Notes: generated by a model from the letters alone, not told the origin. A DNA stretch of 64,000 bases from Cytidiella melzeri (GCA_022592445.1 JABYQR010000100.1:1-64000); one strand, 5' to 3'. Positions 20,998-34,385 are shown, counted from the stretch's first letter. Made by a program: numbers and translations.

Positions 20998-23518
20998 TTA
21001 TGAGGGTCCGAGATTGCTGTGAAGCGATTGGGATGAATTAGGGGCGGCGCGTGGTAGGCTTGGTGTGTTGAGGATAGAGAGGAGCTTGGCGTTGTTCGCG
21101 GGGTTAGTGCGGGAAATGGGGCTGAATGTGGGTGACACAGAAGGTGCAGACAGTAGAGGTGGCTCAGTGAAGGAGACTGACGGTAGCTGATGAGGGGGTA
21201 TTAAGCGCAAATTCGGCAGTGAATGACCAGCGGGCAGATGCGCGTGCGTCATAGTTGGTGGCGGTGCGAATGGCGGCGGGCCTGCGCGCGTCGGAGACAC
21301 CTGATATGGAGTAGCAGGAGGCATGGGCGGTGGGAGAGGTCCTGTAGTCGACATCATTGAGTATAACTGATCTTCCGTAAGGCTGGGCCGAGCAGATACT
21401 GTGGTAGGGGAGTGAAAGGTGTGACTTGTTCGTGGACGGACACCGAACGCGTCGTTTGATGCCATTGAGGGCATGGCAGGGAATGAAGGAAGGGGTTGAT
21501 GAGGGAAGCCCGGTTGGAGGCGCTGCGGAGAAGAATATATTACAGAGGGATCCGCAGCGCGACCATATGGAGCTCTGGGTGCAGGAAGAGGTGGGCCGAG
21601 CATAGTTGGAGGACCTTCCATCGACAGATGACCTCCTCGCGCTGTCAATTGCCTCTCGATATTTGGTGTCATTCTTTCCGACTCCTTCACAACGTGCTCG
21701 AGCATGGAGATATACTTCAGCTGCTTATGAATGGGAGGTGCTGCCGTTGATGCACGGGTGAGGTATGGGGAAACGTCAACGGGCGCAGCAACGCGGCGTG
21801 TGATAGGTGAAGAAACATTGCGAGCAGTACTGTCATTCGTGGACACAGCGAGTGGTGATTGTTCTGCGTAGGACGGTGTAGCGCTGTGAGGGGAAGTCTC
21901 ATGTCCCGCCCGGGCGGGAGCACGATGCGATGCAGATGTCACGGAGGGGGGCGTTTTAGGAGTGGCTGAAGGGGTGCGACTGTGCCTATGGGGTCTTGCA
22001 GTTCCTGAGTGAGAAGGAGAACGCATGCCTGACTCTGCCATTTTGGCAGCAGGTGTGACTTGCAAGGTCTGGAAAGCGCCATTCGTCGGCAGCGCAACGG
22101 ACTCCGCTGCATCGTCGACTGGCGGCTTGAAGACAGATAGAGATAGCGAACTGAGAAGCTTGGCAAAGTGAGGGTCTACGTTGCCTATGTTCAGGGTCTT
22201 CTGCATCTCGTGTCTAATGCCGTTGTCCGGTTCGTTGATAATAGCTTCACTGTACAGCGGAGATGGTGTATGTGGGTCGCCGTTCTCCTGAGATGACTGC
22301 GAGCTTGACTCGTGCGCTATGGTGCCCGGATCGTGAGCATCTAGGTCTATTTGTCCTTCATCATCGCCAGACAAATGCATGCTTTGATCTGCGTGAGGTT
22401 GTTTGCCATTGTAACGGCGGAGACCACGAGGCCTATGTTCCCGCAGGAATGTCTTCAAGGGCCTGCGAATCGGTCAGTTGTTATGCGCAACACAGCCAAA
22501 CTGCAAGGGCGTACCCAATGAACGGGGTGATCAAGTAGAACTTCCCGGGGACAGTCTTACCACGCTTCCACGTAGGTAGATCGGCGAGCTTGAACCAAGA
22601 AATTTTCTACAAGCGTCTATCCGTAGGTATTTAGTTGCACATAATAGAAAGCAAAGTACTCACGCTTATTTCCTTGCGTGTCCTCGTCTCGAAGGGAAAG
22701 TCCTCTGGAACATTAGGTACAATGTATAAAGATAGTGACTGGTCTCTGATAGACAGCTCAACCACATTCGCAGGGTCTATTTGGCCTGCTAGATCGTAAC
22801 CTGTTTCCTCCAAAACCTGAGGGCTGCATAAACTGAGTGCAACAACTCGAATACAACAACGACGTACCTCCCGAACAGCACAAGCAGGTCGCTCTTCCAT
22901 CTCGTTAATTTTCCCTTTCGGAAAACTCCAAGCCGATGTAGCTTTCCAGCCCTTGACGAGTAGACACTGCGTCCGAGTAAACGTCTGGAGGCAGTACGCA
23001 AAACATCTGAGCCCACCTTGTCCCACTTGTCGTTGAGCAATATAGCACCACACACAGGAACCCGTGTCTTGTACGCCAAGAAGCTTTGAAAAGTCTGCTC
23101 GTGGTCGTTACCCCAGTGGCTGAGGAGGGGGCATACATGGAACAAGCTGTTGGAAAATCTCTTGAGGGTCATGGTTGGGAGACTGGGGTCCTGTTCTCGA
23201 ACAAAGTCCTCATAATACCAGTGTCTGAAGGACAATGCTGCTTAGACCATGATCAACTGCTCGAGCTGTGGCTCACTGACGCTTGTTCGACTTGGAAGCA
23301 TACTCGCTCCAGGGACTCTAGCTCTGGATCAGGGAGATTGAGGATGAAGCGACTGCTGAGGCCTGAGAACACAATCGTCGTTGGGGGAGAAGAGAAACAG
23401 ACCTGGACAAATCTTCGAGGATTTCGTGGAGTTTGTGGTCGATTGAGAGAGATTGATCGTTGTTGTTTGTTGAACGAGAGAGGGGAAGTTCTGGTGAGGA
23501 AGAGGATGATGAAGCCAT
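20998..23518 (-). CDS. DCP2: mRNA-decapping enzyme catalytic subunit Dcp2
   Basis: Nudix hydrolase that removes the m7G cap of mRNA in P-bodies with Dcp1 and Edc3. Exons: 23518-23403, 23355-23281, 23224-23017, 22966-22868, 22816-22664, 22606-22515, 22462-20998; phases close to 735 aa. N-terminal regulatory domain with ILEDLSSRFILNLPDPELES and QAHWYYEDFVRE, then box VKGWKATSAWSFPKGKI and a full Nudix motif GKINEMEERPACAVREVLEE split across an intron. The long C-terminal tail is Pro/Ser-rich. It carries NPANNAKLLSILN, a helical leucine-rich motif of the kind that binds Edc3/Pat1. The second exon has a tandem acceptor CAGCAG. The upstream neighbour INCENP lies on the same strand with its stop 481 bp away. 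Confidence 0.95.
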
Positions 23519-23998
23519 GCTAGATGGCTTGAAGTAGAGAGGGAAGCCAGGTGGATGTGAGGATGAGAAGAGGGAGACGATAATGGAGGCGTCAAGACAA
23601 GAGTAAGTATGGTACGGAATTCAAGGTGTGCAACGTACTCCTTCCCTCGCAGGCCACCCCGACTCCCTCCCGCTCGCTCCAAATAAACACAAACACCCAC
23701 TTCCTTTTATGGCTACCGAGGCCAGTCCCGCAAATTCACCGCCACTCTTGCTCCGAGTCGTATCCGCGAATGCTATGCGTAGCATTGTAAATCCATGTCA
23801 TACATAGCTGTTCAGCCTGCGACGCACTGCAACTATCCGTTGATGATCAATGCACGACACCATGATTGTCAGATTTTCGGTATGCCGTCGCTCCCAAGCT
23901 TAGTCACAAACTGTGCGGAATCACGCTACTATACAATGTTCGTAATTCAATCTATGCAGGTTCACCGGTGTCCAATGCGAAAGCTGAAAGCAATAGTC
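23519..23998. promoter_or_regulatory. DCP2 promoter and INCENP 3' region
   Basis: 480 bp between two genes on the minus strand. A C/T-rich run on the sense strand lies just upstream of the DCP2 start (about 23535-23700). No other feature seen. Confidence 0.4.
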
Positions 23999-26900
23999 CT
24001 ATGGTTTACTCGTATACCCCATGCGTCGAGCGTACTCTCGCTCCTCGTATTCTGTAAGCTCGTCTGGACCGGCCCAATTGGCAGAGCTCGTCCTCGCCCT
24101 AAACCGACTTTGCCTAGTTCTGAAGATGTCTTCCATGCGCAGCGGCCCAATGCGTCCGAAGATGTCGTCAGGATTGTACCGACTTTGATTGTCCAGCTGT
24201 TGCCCCAGCGCAGGTGACGTTGCCCATTGCGGCGGATTGAACGACTTCGGCCGATCCTCGTCTTCCGAATCAGAGTACTCGCTATTGATGTCTGGTAGCT
24301 CGATACTCTCACTCGCGACAGGAGGTGGCTGTCTAGGAGGCTGTGCAGCCTGAGCCTGTACCTTGGTGCGGTCTGCCATATGACTCTGGGAGGTTTGCGA
24401 GGGCTGTGTCTCTTCTGTGTCCAGTGCCCTAGCTTTCCCTTTCGTTCCGCCAGCTTTAGGTATAGACGAAGAAGCACTATTCTTTGCACCTGCTGTGTCT
24501 TTTGACATCGACGACACCGCCAGCGAGCTGGAAGAAATTTGTTTGGAGAGCGTATGTTTTGAAGGCGCAGCTGCCTTAATCGTTGTTCCCGCCATGTTCG
24601 AGGAAGAGGTCTGTGGCTTCACGGAACGCGTAGGCTGAGCATCTTTCGACGGCGGCTTCTTTGACTCCGGCTTCTTTTGGATCTCGGCCAGCTTTCGTTT
24701 ACCCATCGTATCGTCATCCGCCTTGACAAAATGTGAGCGAGGCACTCCACTCTCCAAACTTGTTTACACACCCTTTTGGCGAGCTTGGACAGAGGTAATT
24801 TGCCCGTGTGTTCCTCTCGTTCACGCTTGCGTTTGTCATTCTCCTCCCTAATTCTTTTCTCCTCCTCCTCTGCGCGAACCTTCTCTTCCTCAGCCTTCCT
24901 CTGCATAGCAAGCTGGCGCCTGTTCTCCATTTCCCTTAGGCGAGTAGCTTTCTTGTCCGCCTCTCCTTGTTGCTAGAATAGCGCTGTCAGCGACTGAACT
25001 CTCAAGCATCCACCCAGTACTCGCACCTTTTTCGCGATAGCAGCCGCACGAATTACGCTCTTGACAGGCTCGTTCTTCGTCTTGGCCTTACCGTTACTGA
25101 GCATGCTACTCATGAACCGGGAAGCCTGTCCAAAGAAGCCAGCATTATCTTGTGACGAAGATGTCGACGTAGAGTTGAGTGAGAGCTGGTTCTGCAAGCG
25201 AGCGCGTTCATACATCACCGTATGCTTAGTCAGTACGGCGTGTACGTCGAGCTGAGTTAATGACGCTTACCGGCACAAGACTGACGGTGGCCTTGCCTGC
25301 AGCGATTATATCGTTCAAATCGACATCAACGTCGAGCTCGTCGTCGTTGATATCAAGCTGTGCTCCGTTTACGTTGGGAGCAAAATCATCGAATGCCCCC
25401 GGTGCGTTGTCGTCGTCTTCTGCGTGTATCGTGTAGTTCTCGTTGGGCTCCTCAGCCGCTTGCTGGAGCGCGTCCGCAAAGCTACGCGCTGGGAGCATAG
25501 GACCTGTATCTTCATGTTGACTCGGCAAGGTACTCCACGTGCTGTCATCCTTGTTATTGACGAATCCATATGGTGTCCATGTCTCGTTCGCGCGGAATTG
25601 CTCGTCCATATGCCAGCTGTCTTCGTCTTCCAACACATCTTCCTGTGTTTGCGCAAGATTTGCAGAAGAGTCAGGATCTTGCGTGGGCATCCATCCCCTC
25701 GCACCAACTTGATGGTCGAAAGTTGTGTCGGAGAACATGCTCGCCTTGCTCGACACCACAGAGAACGAAGTCAGCGGCTTGGAACTGGATGACGCTGGTA
25801 TCGCTGCTGTATGGACATTGAGAGAGTCCGGTACAGGAATGGAGAAGGGGTTTGTACTCGGTAGCTTGAAGGAAAAGTTGTGTAGTGAGCTTGTCGAGGG
25901 AAGATCTATCGGTTCCCCTGAAGACTTGGCGCCAGGAGCCGCTGGGACTGGAACTACAGGTTTGAACACGGGCACGAGTATCGCTGGTTTCTGCGCTTTC
26001 ATGGGCGGAGGCGAATTAGGAGGGGTGGTAGAAACGCTCATGTCTACATCTTGGCTGCCTGGTGATGCCTGACCGTCATTCGCCGGAGCCACCGGCGTGC
26101 ATTTTTTCGTGGAAATGGTGCTCACGAGCTCAGAGAGGCTCAATCGTTTGTCACTTTCGGAGGAGACGGTGACAGGAGCACCAGGGACCTCCTTTGTAGG
26201 CTTGTCCGCAGTGGGAAGTAGTTCGACGCCTGTCATCTTCGTCACTTCGACGACGGTAGACTCAACTTGAACCACTGAAACATCCGCGCCTGAATCCAAA
26301 TTTCGCTGCGCTACTCTGGCCTCAGCAGCAGCTCTAGCTTCTGCCAGCGCTGCCGCTGCGTTACCACCCAAAGATTTACCGAGACTTCTGAAGGGGCGAG
26401 ACCCAGCACCCTCCAACGTCCTCTTCAATCGATCAAGGGCCCCACTCTCTGTATCCTCGTCGATTATGGGAACAGTCAAATCCTCCGGCACATTGTTGCG
26501 GGCAGGCTGTATGTCAGGTTGCGAGGTGCGTGACGTCCAAGTACTGAATTTCTGGTTAACACGTGTGATATTGAGGCGACCTGTAAAATCCTCGTCTAGA
26601 GAGGCAGAAACCCTCTTCTTGCCACTCTGCATTGGGGGCTCCTCGTGCTGGTTAACCTTCAGGTCAATGTCGTTATTGTCCCCAGCCGGAGCTGCCGCAT
26701 CATGAGGGACTACAGGTGCTGCCTCGAATATGCCTCTGCTGGAAGGCCTAAATTCAGGCTTCGGTAGCGTAGATGAAAGTCCAAGTCGCAAATCGTGCAG
26801 GTCAGGCGTAGACGCCTCCGAAGACATTCCACCTCTCTTTCCCGAGCCTGTCATCTCCAAAGCCTTCGCTTCCTTCGCTTTGACGAGCCACGAAGTGCGT

Positions 26901-27984
26901 TTTCCTCCCAGACCAACTCCGGGTGTCTGGGCGAGAGACGGTGCTCTAGACATGCGCATAGACTTGCGCAGGGGAGAGGGCGCAGGCAATCCTGAGAACT
27001 GCGTAACGCTCTGTTTACGCTTGAGAGTTCCAGAGCTGGAGCTTTCCCGAAGAGGAACTGTAATGTCCTGATCCATATCGTAGTCAACTGGCACAGGTGG
27101 AGAAGGCTTGTCAGGGACCAAGCTCTGCTCGTTAGGTTCATCATCTTCGGCGATCATTGACAGCTCCTTGTTGGGGTCGCTTTGCGCGGGTTCTTCGGGA
27201 ACGGAATCAGTCACAAGATACTCGGATTGTTGCTCTGGAAGTAGAGGTTCCTCGAGCACAGGCGAAGGCACCCTCAGCGGCGACGAGAATAGTTGTGCTG
27301 GAGACTCGTGGCCACGGACAGCTTCCTCGGCAGAAGACGTGTTTGCGTCAGTGTTCTTCTCCATAACTAGAGCAGGTCCTGCTTGAAGAGTCTCTACATC
27401 AACGCCGGTCGTTCGAACTTGATCCACATTCATTGCCTGAGATTCCGGGCTATCCGCAATTGCGACAGTCTTTGGTATGTGTTCCTTGACGGCTGGCAAA
27501 GGCTCGACTCGATCTTGCAACATCCCCACTTCCTTGTCATCTCTCGCATCCATGAGAGCCTTATGAAAGTCGTTTAAAGCAACAGAGTTTTCCTTATCGT
27601 CGCCTTGTTCCTTTCCAATTGGTCAGTAACATATCTAACACAAACGACGGTACTCACTTCAAAGATTGTGCTGTTCACAGCCTTAAGGCTCATAGCAGTA
27701 GCTGTGGCCGTCCGTGTTCTCTTCGGGACATCCTTCTTCTTGCCCGGAGTCTTCATGAGTTCATAGAGGGAGCTGTAAGTCTGTTAAGTATGTAATCACT
27801 CGAGTAATGATTGAGATGCATACTCCGTTGGTTGTCTCGCGAATACATCCCCGATATAATTTTGCAAAAAGTCAAATCCGTGTTGCTGTATTTGCGCAGC
27901 AAAAAGCTCGCGACCGGGATCCCTGGCCATAGTAAAGCGTATATTATCGCACCACGCGAGAACTCCTGCGTTTGTACCCGCCAT
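23999..27984 (-). CDS. INCENP/SLI15: Inner centromere protein INCENP (Sli15/Pic1), CPC scaffold
   Basis: Scaffold of the chromosomal passenger complex that binds and activates Aurora kinase at centromeres and the spindle midzone. Exons 27984-27824, 27772-27658, 27610-25271, 25224-25027, 24972-24772 and 24721-23999 give 1245 aa. Seen: a short helical N-terminus typical of the Survivin/Borealin-binding region, a long Ser/Pro/Glu-rich disordered middle, a highly charged single-helix-like stretch (exon 5, Glu/Lys/Arg repeats), and the C-terminal IN-box. The IN-box has ELPDINSEYSDSEDE, then PPQWATSPALGQQL and NPDDIFGRIGPLRMEDIF, the conserved Aurora-binding residues. The third intron would be only 46 bp; an in-frame acceptor at 25192 gives a 79-bp intron and 11 fewer residues. 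The start diverges from the GRAM-protein gene. Confidence 0.93.
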
Positions 27985-28376
27985 CGTGTCGAATTGGAAG
28001 GGCGTGAGATGAGGTGTCAGACAGAGATGCTGAGGCACGAAGGTTGAACGTTGAACGCCCGTCTACTCTGCCTCGGGGAGACTAGATGAGGTGTGGTCTA
28101 GCGAGTCAGTACAACGCGTAGACGCCCTCGGTCGCGGTTCGTTTCTCGCGTTACTTACGTAATCTCACGTGGTCGCGTTCTCTTTGTGGGCTAGGTTAGG
28201 GTTAACTTGGGATTACACCAGGCCATGACGAGCTGTTACCGTGACCTGAGTGTGCCTTGCGTTTCCAAAATAGCCCTGCTAAATGATGCACCTTTCTTCG
28301 ACTCGTACACTCACATACTACTCGCTGACTAGTTTCACAACATACACATTCCACAGGCTGGGCAGGAACTCAAAGG
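27985..28376. promoter_or_regulatory. Shared divergent promoter, INCENP and GRAM-protein genes
   Basis: 392 bp separate two diverging start codons. One telomere-like TTAGGG lies within GGCTAGGTTAGGGTTAAC (28190-28207). No TATA box is obvious. Confidence 0.45.
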
Positions 28377-30773
28377 ATGTTCAACACCCGATCACCTTCG
28401 CCGCGAGTGCCACCACCCGCACATCCTTCCCTACGCCGCCAGAGTGAAGTTTCAAGCCCACAGTCCTTGGGAGAGACACCTTCTCCTTCCTTTCATTCAC
28501 TAACGAGTGGACCTCCTCCTGTATCTACTCAACCAATATCATCTGCTACGAGTTCTGGATCTTACACTCCCTCAGTTCCCCCACCAGCTGCAGTCGCAGG
28601 AGTGGATGGCAAGGAATCACTTGCTCTTGATGAAGAGGAGATGTCGGAAGCTCAGCTACGCCAGCTGTATGAAGAAGAAGAGATTGACCGATTTTTACAG
28701 TTGTTCGCCAACGTGAGTACTTTGATCGTTCATTCATCCGGTATTGTAACATCGTGAAACTACGAGGCTAGTATATCAGAGAGGTGAAAGTGCCACAAAT
28801 ACAAGAGCTGACTGGTAAAACAAGCCTGCTTGATGCCACCGCCGCTTTGGGCATGGACGCAGAATCCGATGAAGAAGGCATGTCACCAGCTTCTACTCAT
28901 GAAGGAACTCCCAAAGGCTCGCCGCCCAGACCCGAAACTACCGCGATGGGGACGGCGGAATGGGTAGCATCTGTGAGTAAGTCTGCGCTAGGGTGACCAC
29001 CCACATGGCTTACATATCCTAGCAACTCATGCCTTTCTTGCCGCCTGCTCCTCCCTCACCGCCTTTCACCGTGCGAGGTGTTCGCCTACTAACACATAGA
29101 GCTCTGGTGATCGTCTTTCACACATATATACCGACCCTTTCGAAGACTGTACGACTGGCTACATGGACAGACCCCAAAGTGAGCCTCAAATACTGCATAG
29201 TGAGACACTCGGTCATCTTTCTAGCGACTTATGTTCTGATCACTTTTCTCAAAGCTGTATTGGTTCCTCTGGTTTCATGATTTACTCCTTGCCGGCTTGA
29301 TAGCACGTGTGGCATACTCGCTATTGCGTCGGAAGTACCTGCCGTATCCTAATCTCGAGGAGCTCCGACAGAGGCGCAAGGAAGAAGATCGCGCAGATGA
29401 TGTTGCAAAACAGATAATAACCCGACTCGCAATTTCGCCTGTGGAGCATGTGACGGACCTATGGCAGACGTTCAAAGAGTACCGTTCCTCAAGGAAAAAG
29501 GAGAAACCCGAGGCAGCGATGTCAGAACCACCTCCTGAAATTGTTGTTGAGGATACGACGGTTACGGAGGACACCAAACTACCCTCCGAAGACGATATTC
29601 TGGTCGACAACAATATGTATGGGCCTATCTTTGAAATTGCGACCAGAATTGCAGATGTACATGAACGCATGCGCAAGTAAGACTGCTGGGCTATCACTTC
29701 TTCAACGAGTACTTATTTCATCTCAAGTCTATTCTTATGGCGTCGACCGCATGTCTCAATGATGTTTGCCTTCGTATGTGATTTCTCTGCAACCTATCTG
29801 GTTGGCGACCGCTCATTCTCCTGAAGGTCCTGCTTGGCATGTTCTTTGTCAGTCTCCTTCCAAGCAAATATCTTTGCAAATTAGTTGGCCTCAGTGTTGG
29901 TGTACTCTTTTGGCACGTCATCCCCGTAATAGCTGCTATGCCAGGAAGGTAAATTGCTTATTTTCCCATGCCGAACACCTGTCATGTTGACATGGTCGCT
30001 CAGGCTGCCGGCTCCGCTTGAGTTTGTGCCAACAGATGCAGAATATGCTATGGACCTTATCTCGCAGCGGGTTGCGCTGGGTCTACCTGTTCAGCCGAAG
30101 CCAAAACAGCGCGGGAAAAGCTCAGCATCCTACAGCGGCTCCTTCCTCAAACACAACGGCGGAGACCACTTAGACCTTGGGCACTCTCAGGACGCTGGAG
30201 ATGCGGGTAATCCCAGTAATGACGTGGATTGGGATAAGTGGAAGGGACGACTGGATGGTGCCAAAGCGTGGTCTGGCGACGTAAAGGACAGCTTCAAAGA
30301 TGGGACGGTCGGTGAAACTCCTAGTTCATGCGCATCTCCTCTAATTTGTTTCACTTTCAGTGGAAAGATCCTCGTAATTGGCTCGCAACAGCTAAAGCCA
30401 CGCCGAATGCGCAGAAAGAGACAATACCCACACATAGTACGGCTCTCTTCTTGCGTGCCACGTTTGGAGACTGACTCACCTTTCTGTAGCTTATCCCGCG
30501 CAGTGTAAAGTGCCAGGGCTGATAACCCTTACAGATTCTCAGCTATTCTTCACTCCAATCACGTCGATAGGTCCCACGATGACCGTCAACCTGAAGAATC
30601 TCACTGGAGCGAAAAGAAGCGGCTTAGCCAAGGGACTCAAACTTAGTTGGACTGATGTGCAGGAGGATGGTGAAACAACCGAGCAAGAAGAGAGATTCCT
30701 ATGGGTGGGTGGACGAGACGACCTCTTCGCGAGGTTAGTTGGCAATCAGAGCAAGCAATGGCTGCATCTGTGA
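28377..30773 (+). CDS. GRAM-domain membrane protein, GRAMD4-like
   Basis: Nine exons: 28377-28712, 28772-28972, 29023-29199, 29255-29676, 29728-29773, 29827-29948, 30004-30307, 30361-30436, 30490-30773 (655 aa, all phases close). Order of parts: Pro/Ser-rich N-terminus; Glu-rich EEEEIDRFLQLF helix; a conserved block ending in RLATWTDPKVSLKYC; hydrophobic LYWFLWFHDLLLAGLIARVAYSLL; YLPYPNLEELRQRR; a hairpin of two membrane segments (VLLGMFFVSLLP and LVGLSVGVLFWHVIPVIAAM); then a C-terminal GRAM domain (GLITLTDSQLFFTP ... RFLWVGGRDDLFARL). This layout matches metazoan GRAMD4 and fungal relatives, which are thought to sit on ER or mitochondrial membranes and bind lipids. The cellular role in fungi is unknown to me. 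Confidence 0.88.
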
Positions 30774-31059
30774 GGCCGCTGTGGCACTGTACGCGCATTC
30801 TTCAGATGTAGTTTACTGATTGTGAGACAGAGTTGCGACATATTTAAGCTGAAGGTACGAGGATTACATGTCCCAATCGGGCAGGTGTTGTGATTGAGAG
30901 AGGGCTTCTTGATGGCATGCACCGAAATGACAGGTCTTAAAGTTCTCCAAAGATTGATTTATTGCCTCATATTTCCAGGACCTCCCTCAAGTACCTCGCG
31001 TCTCTCTGCCCTTCCTCTCCTCTCCCTCCCTCTGCTCGCCTGTCCTCTCACCCTCTGCA

Positions 31060-34000
31060 ATGTTCTTCTCCCCGGAGTTGCTATCGCGCAGAGACAGTGG
31101 CTTTGGTCTGTTATGGTAAATGATCCTTCCTGACCCACTATTATCTGCTGAGCATGTCGCAGGCTTGCGGCGACGTTGGGGGCGAAGTCGTCGTTCAGCA
31201 AGCTACCGAAACGTTCAGTCATGACAGCGAACATATCCCAACTGTGCGGCCTCATCGCAGAGCCTCAGGAACCTCTTGCGCTTCGTCTTTCTAGTAACTT
31301 GATGATAGGTGTCGCTCGGTAAGTCTAGTTTACGCGGTTTGGGCGCATGTATGCGCGTACTTACAACCACCTTTGATAGCGTCTACAAAGGTATGCCAGG
31401 CCACTATAACTGATACACTCTCTGACCGGCTTTCGTCCTAGTCAAGCAAGAAATTCTCTTGACAGATGTGACGACATGCTTCCATACACTGAAGAGAGCA
31501 TTTCAAGACGCTCACTTAGCCAACTCAGCGGCTGATCAACTACAAATGGCTCAGCCTTCCGTGAGGTACGCATATAATCCTACACAGTGGAAAGATTTTT
31601 ATTTGGCGTGAATCATAGACCGGATACTGTCACCATCTCCGCAAACCCAGCTGCAGCGTTCGCCATGGACTTCGATAACTTGTTCGGTGTAAGCTTTTAA
31701 ATTCAATAGCATTCGATCATTCAACTAACAAGTGTTAGAATTGGGATGAACGCACCAGGGGCGACGAAGGTGGGTTTGCGATAGCTGCTTGAAGCCAAAG
31801 GTTCGAGTAGCAGTTGTTTACATGACTTGACAGATGATGAGGGCGACGGCTCCGACGATGATTTTGGGGTCAAGAAGAAAGGAAAGAAGAAGGCCAAAAC
31901 AAAATCAAGCTCTATCTCGCAAGCAGAACAACCTCGAGCAGATCTTCATACTCTCCAAGAGCATAACAACTTCATGATTTCCAGCTCCTTCGATGCTTCG
32001 TTCGTTGCCGGCGGTCTTGTCCCATCTTCTTCTCAAGTGGGAGGGTATGGCTTCGACGATAATTTTCTTGACGGTTTGGATATTGGAGCCGATATCGGAG
32101 CTGAGCTCGCAAAGGAATTGGGAGATGGCTGGGGAATGATCCTTGATAATCCTGCCTCTGAGTATATATTCCCAAAAAAACCACATCTGCACTGTGCTTA
32201 CACTTCTTCAGCGACCATGGTGGCATCACTGCGCTTGGCGTTGACATGGGCTCTCCTATGGATATGAATGCAGATTTCCAGCTAGGTGAGGATATGGTGG
32301 GGATGACCGAGGCGGGTCATGATACGGAAGTCAGAACCAGCCCTGGTACAAAACGTGTAAGCATTTCATGAACACAAAGCATTCACTAAGCTTCATGCTC
32401 ACTCTAGCGTCTTGCTGAGGTCGATAATGGTACGTCAATGATATTACTGCTGCAGAAAGAGTGATCGTTTACGCATTACATGAAGATTTTCTACAACCAG
32501 ACGGTTCTATCATCGTACCTCTTTCTCCCTTCGGCACCGCTACACAGGTAAACGTTGGCGAGGCTCCAGCAGCCAAGAAACCTAGACGTGTCCGCTTACT
32601 ATTGGATGCGCGGACTGAGCTGACGAACGAGGAACTTGAGGTATGAGTAGAAATGCTTAATGGGCACGAGAAACAGGCTGATGTCGTGACAGAGAGCTCG
32701 GGAAAACTACTTGCAGGGTCAGGCAGGATTGCGAAACGAGCTAGCTCAGAAAAAAGCAGAGAAAGAGGGTATGAAGATGCTTGAAGAAATGGTTTGGGGT
32801 GCTCCAAGGGGTAGTGAGTATATTTGCGCCCTTCTCGATCTGTATGCATGACATATTCTTCCAGTCAACGCGCCAGCACTCGTACAGTTTTGGGAAGAGA
32901 ACTTTAAGCTTCAAGTCGAAGCCATATCTGGACAATCAACCATTGACGGATACGGTGCGAACTCTTGTACTCTCTTGTTTGTGCTTCGGGACGTTGAAAA
33001 CTTACTTGCTCGATGCAAAGGATCCAGAAAGAGGCGCAAGGTCGTAGAAGAGGACCCTGTCGCCGCTCTCGCAACCGAGGGTGACTGGAATCGTGGTGCA
33101 TTTGATGACGGGATGAACATCGATATAAACTTTGAGGTCGATGCAGGCATTGCAAACGGTGAGATCCATCGGATGCTGTCTTTGGACCTAAATTGACTGA
33201 GCAGTGCAGATATAGGCCAGGAAGATTTGGACTTGGTTTCCCGGCTGCGCTCGTCAGAGGTACAGACCGGGCACGGATGTTGACTCCTTACTCTCAAGCT
33301 GACAGCACTTATAATAGGAACCTGGTCAAGCACGTCGCGGATCCTCGCGTCCACCGTCCATGCAAGGTAGCAACTTTGGTCTCGGGGTGAGGTTTCCTGA
33401 GTCGGGGTCTCAACGCAGTAATATGTTTCCTTGGGATAATGCGGGGGGCGTAAGCTCGTCCATCAGTGCAGCATTTGGGGCAGACGGCAGCGACAAATTG
33501 AGCCATACTCGCGCGGACACTCGCTTGAGGAGGAGCAGTTCAATTGCCAGGGGTAGTGTGCCAGAATCGCCTGCTTCATTCATACCCAGTGGATCCCACT
33601 TCGAGCACGAAGTGTTCGAGTTTGCAGGTAAGTGCATGATGCCGAGTGTTGTATTCATAGTAATCATGTTGAAAAAACAGTGCCGCCTGAGGATGCGTCT
33701 CGAGTTGAAACGCAAGCATCCGAAGTTAGCATGATGTCTCTGGAGAAAAATTCCTCCAATTTCCTCGAGTAAGTTGCAGTATGACTGGGTTGCTGTTGTG
33801 TCGATTAGCTCAATGCCATGAAAGATACCTGAAGATACAGATGAACGCTTGCCCGACTGGTACGACTTCATTGGGGTTCGACGATGTTGTGCCCAAGGAC
33901 ACGAGCACTCGTCATGTTGCATCGGCTGCTTTTTATCATTGCCTGGGTATGACTTCTCCACACTGGCGTTACAGCAATGAAGGCTGACGATCACCGGCAG

Positions 34001-34074
34001 TGCTGTCTACCAAAGATCTCATTGGCGTCGAACAAGGAGAGCCTTATAGCATGCTCCGACTCGCAGTCAAGTGA
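31060..34074 (+). CDS. REC8: Meiotic cohesin kleisin Rec8
   Basis: Alpha-kleisin of the Rad21/Rec8 family that closes the Smc1-Smc3 ring and holds sister chromatids together in meiosis. I assemble 18 exons (691 aa): 31060-31115, 31163-31318, 31380-31390, 31442-31565, 31619-31688, 31739-31769, 31834-32161, 32212-32356, 32408-32429, 32501-32640, 32693-32813, 32865-32954, 33021-33158, 33210-33259, 33318-33627, 33681-33768, 33825-33946, 34001-34074. The N-terminus (MFFSPELLSRR, FGLLWLAATLG) has the Leu-Trp-Leu-Ala-Ala-Thr pattern of Rec8 rather than mitotic Rad21. The C-terminal winged helix reads NFLEYLKIQM ... FDDVVPKD ... AAFYHCLVLSTKDLIGV. The exon at 32501 could alternatively begin at 32456, but that needs a 26-bp intron. 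Exons of 11 and 22 nt are unusual. Confidence 0.88.
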
Positions 34075-34385
34075 AGATACATGGGTTCTAATATAGCTTT
34101 GTGTACTGTTCTGCGCTACATGTACCCATAAAAGTTGTATGTAATTGGAGAAGAAGAATGGCATACTTACATCTCGAAATCTGTCCACTTCATGACGAGA
34201 CGCCCATATAAGTAGAAAACATGTTCACTTTAAAAGTGGCACGACCCCCCACTCTCATTTAATTCGTCTGTTCGTCTGCTTTTATGAGGCCATTGTCGCT
34301 GCTTGCTCACTGTCGCATAACTGTCTCTAGTCGATCTTTAACCCTCTGCTGCAACCACCGCGTTCAAGCTCATAATACCCGCAAT
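34075..34385. promoter_or_regulatory. IDI1 upstream region
   Basis: 311 bp between REC8 and IDI1, both on the plus strand. The last 102 bp (from ATG 34284) form an open extension in frame with IDI1 and may be translated (see findings). Confidence 0.4.

Noticed and set aside
28190..28207. Telomere-like TTAGGG sequence
   Set aside because: A single repeat in a promoter; no array, so not an interstitial telomere.
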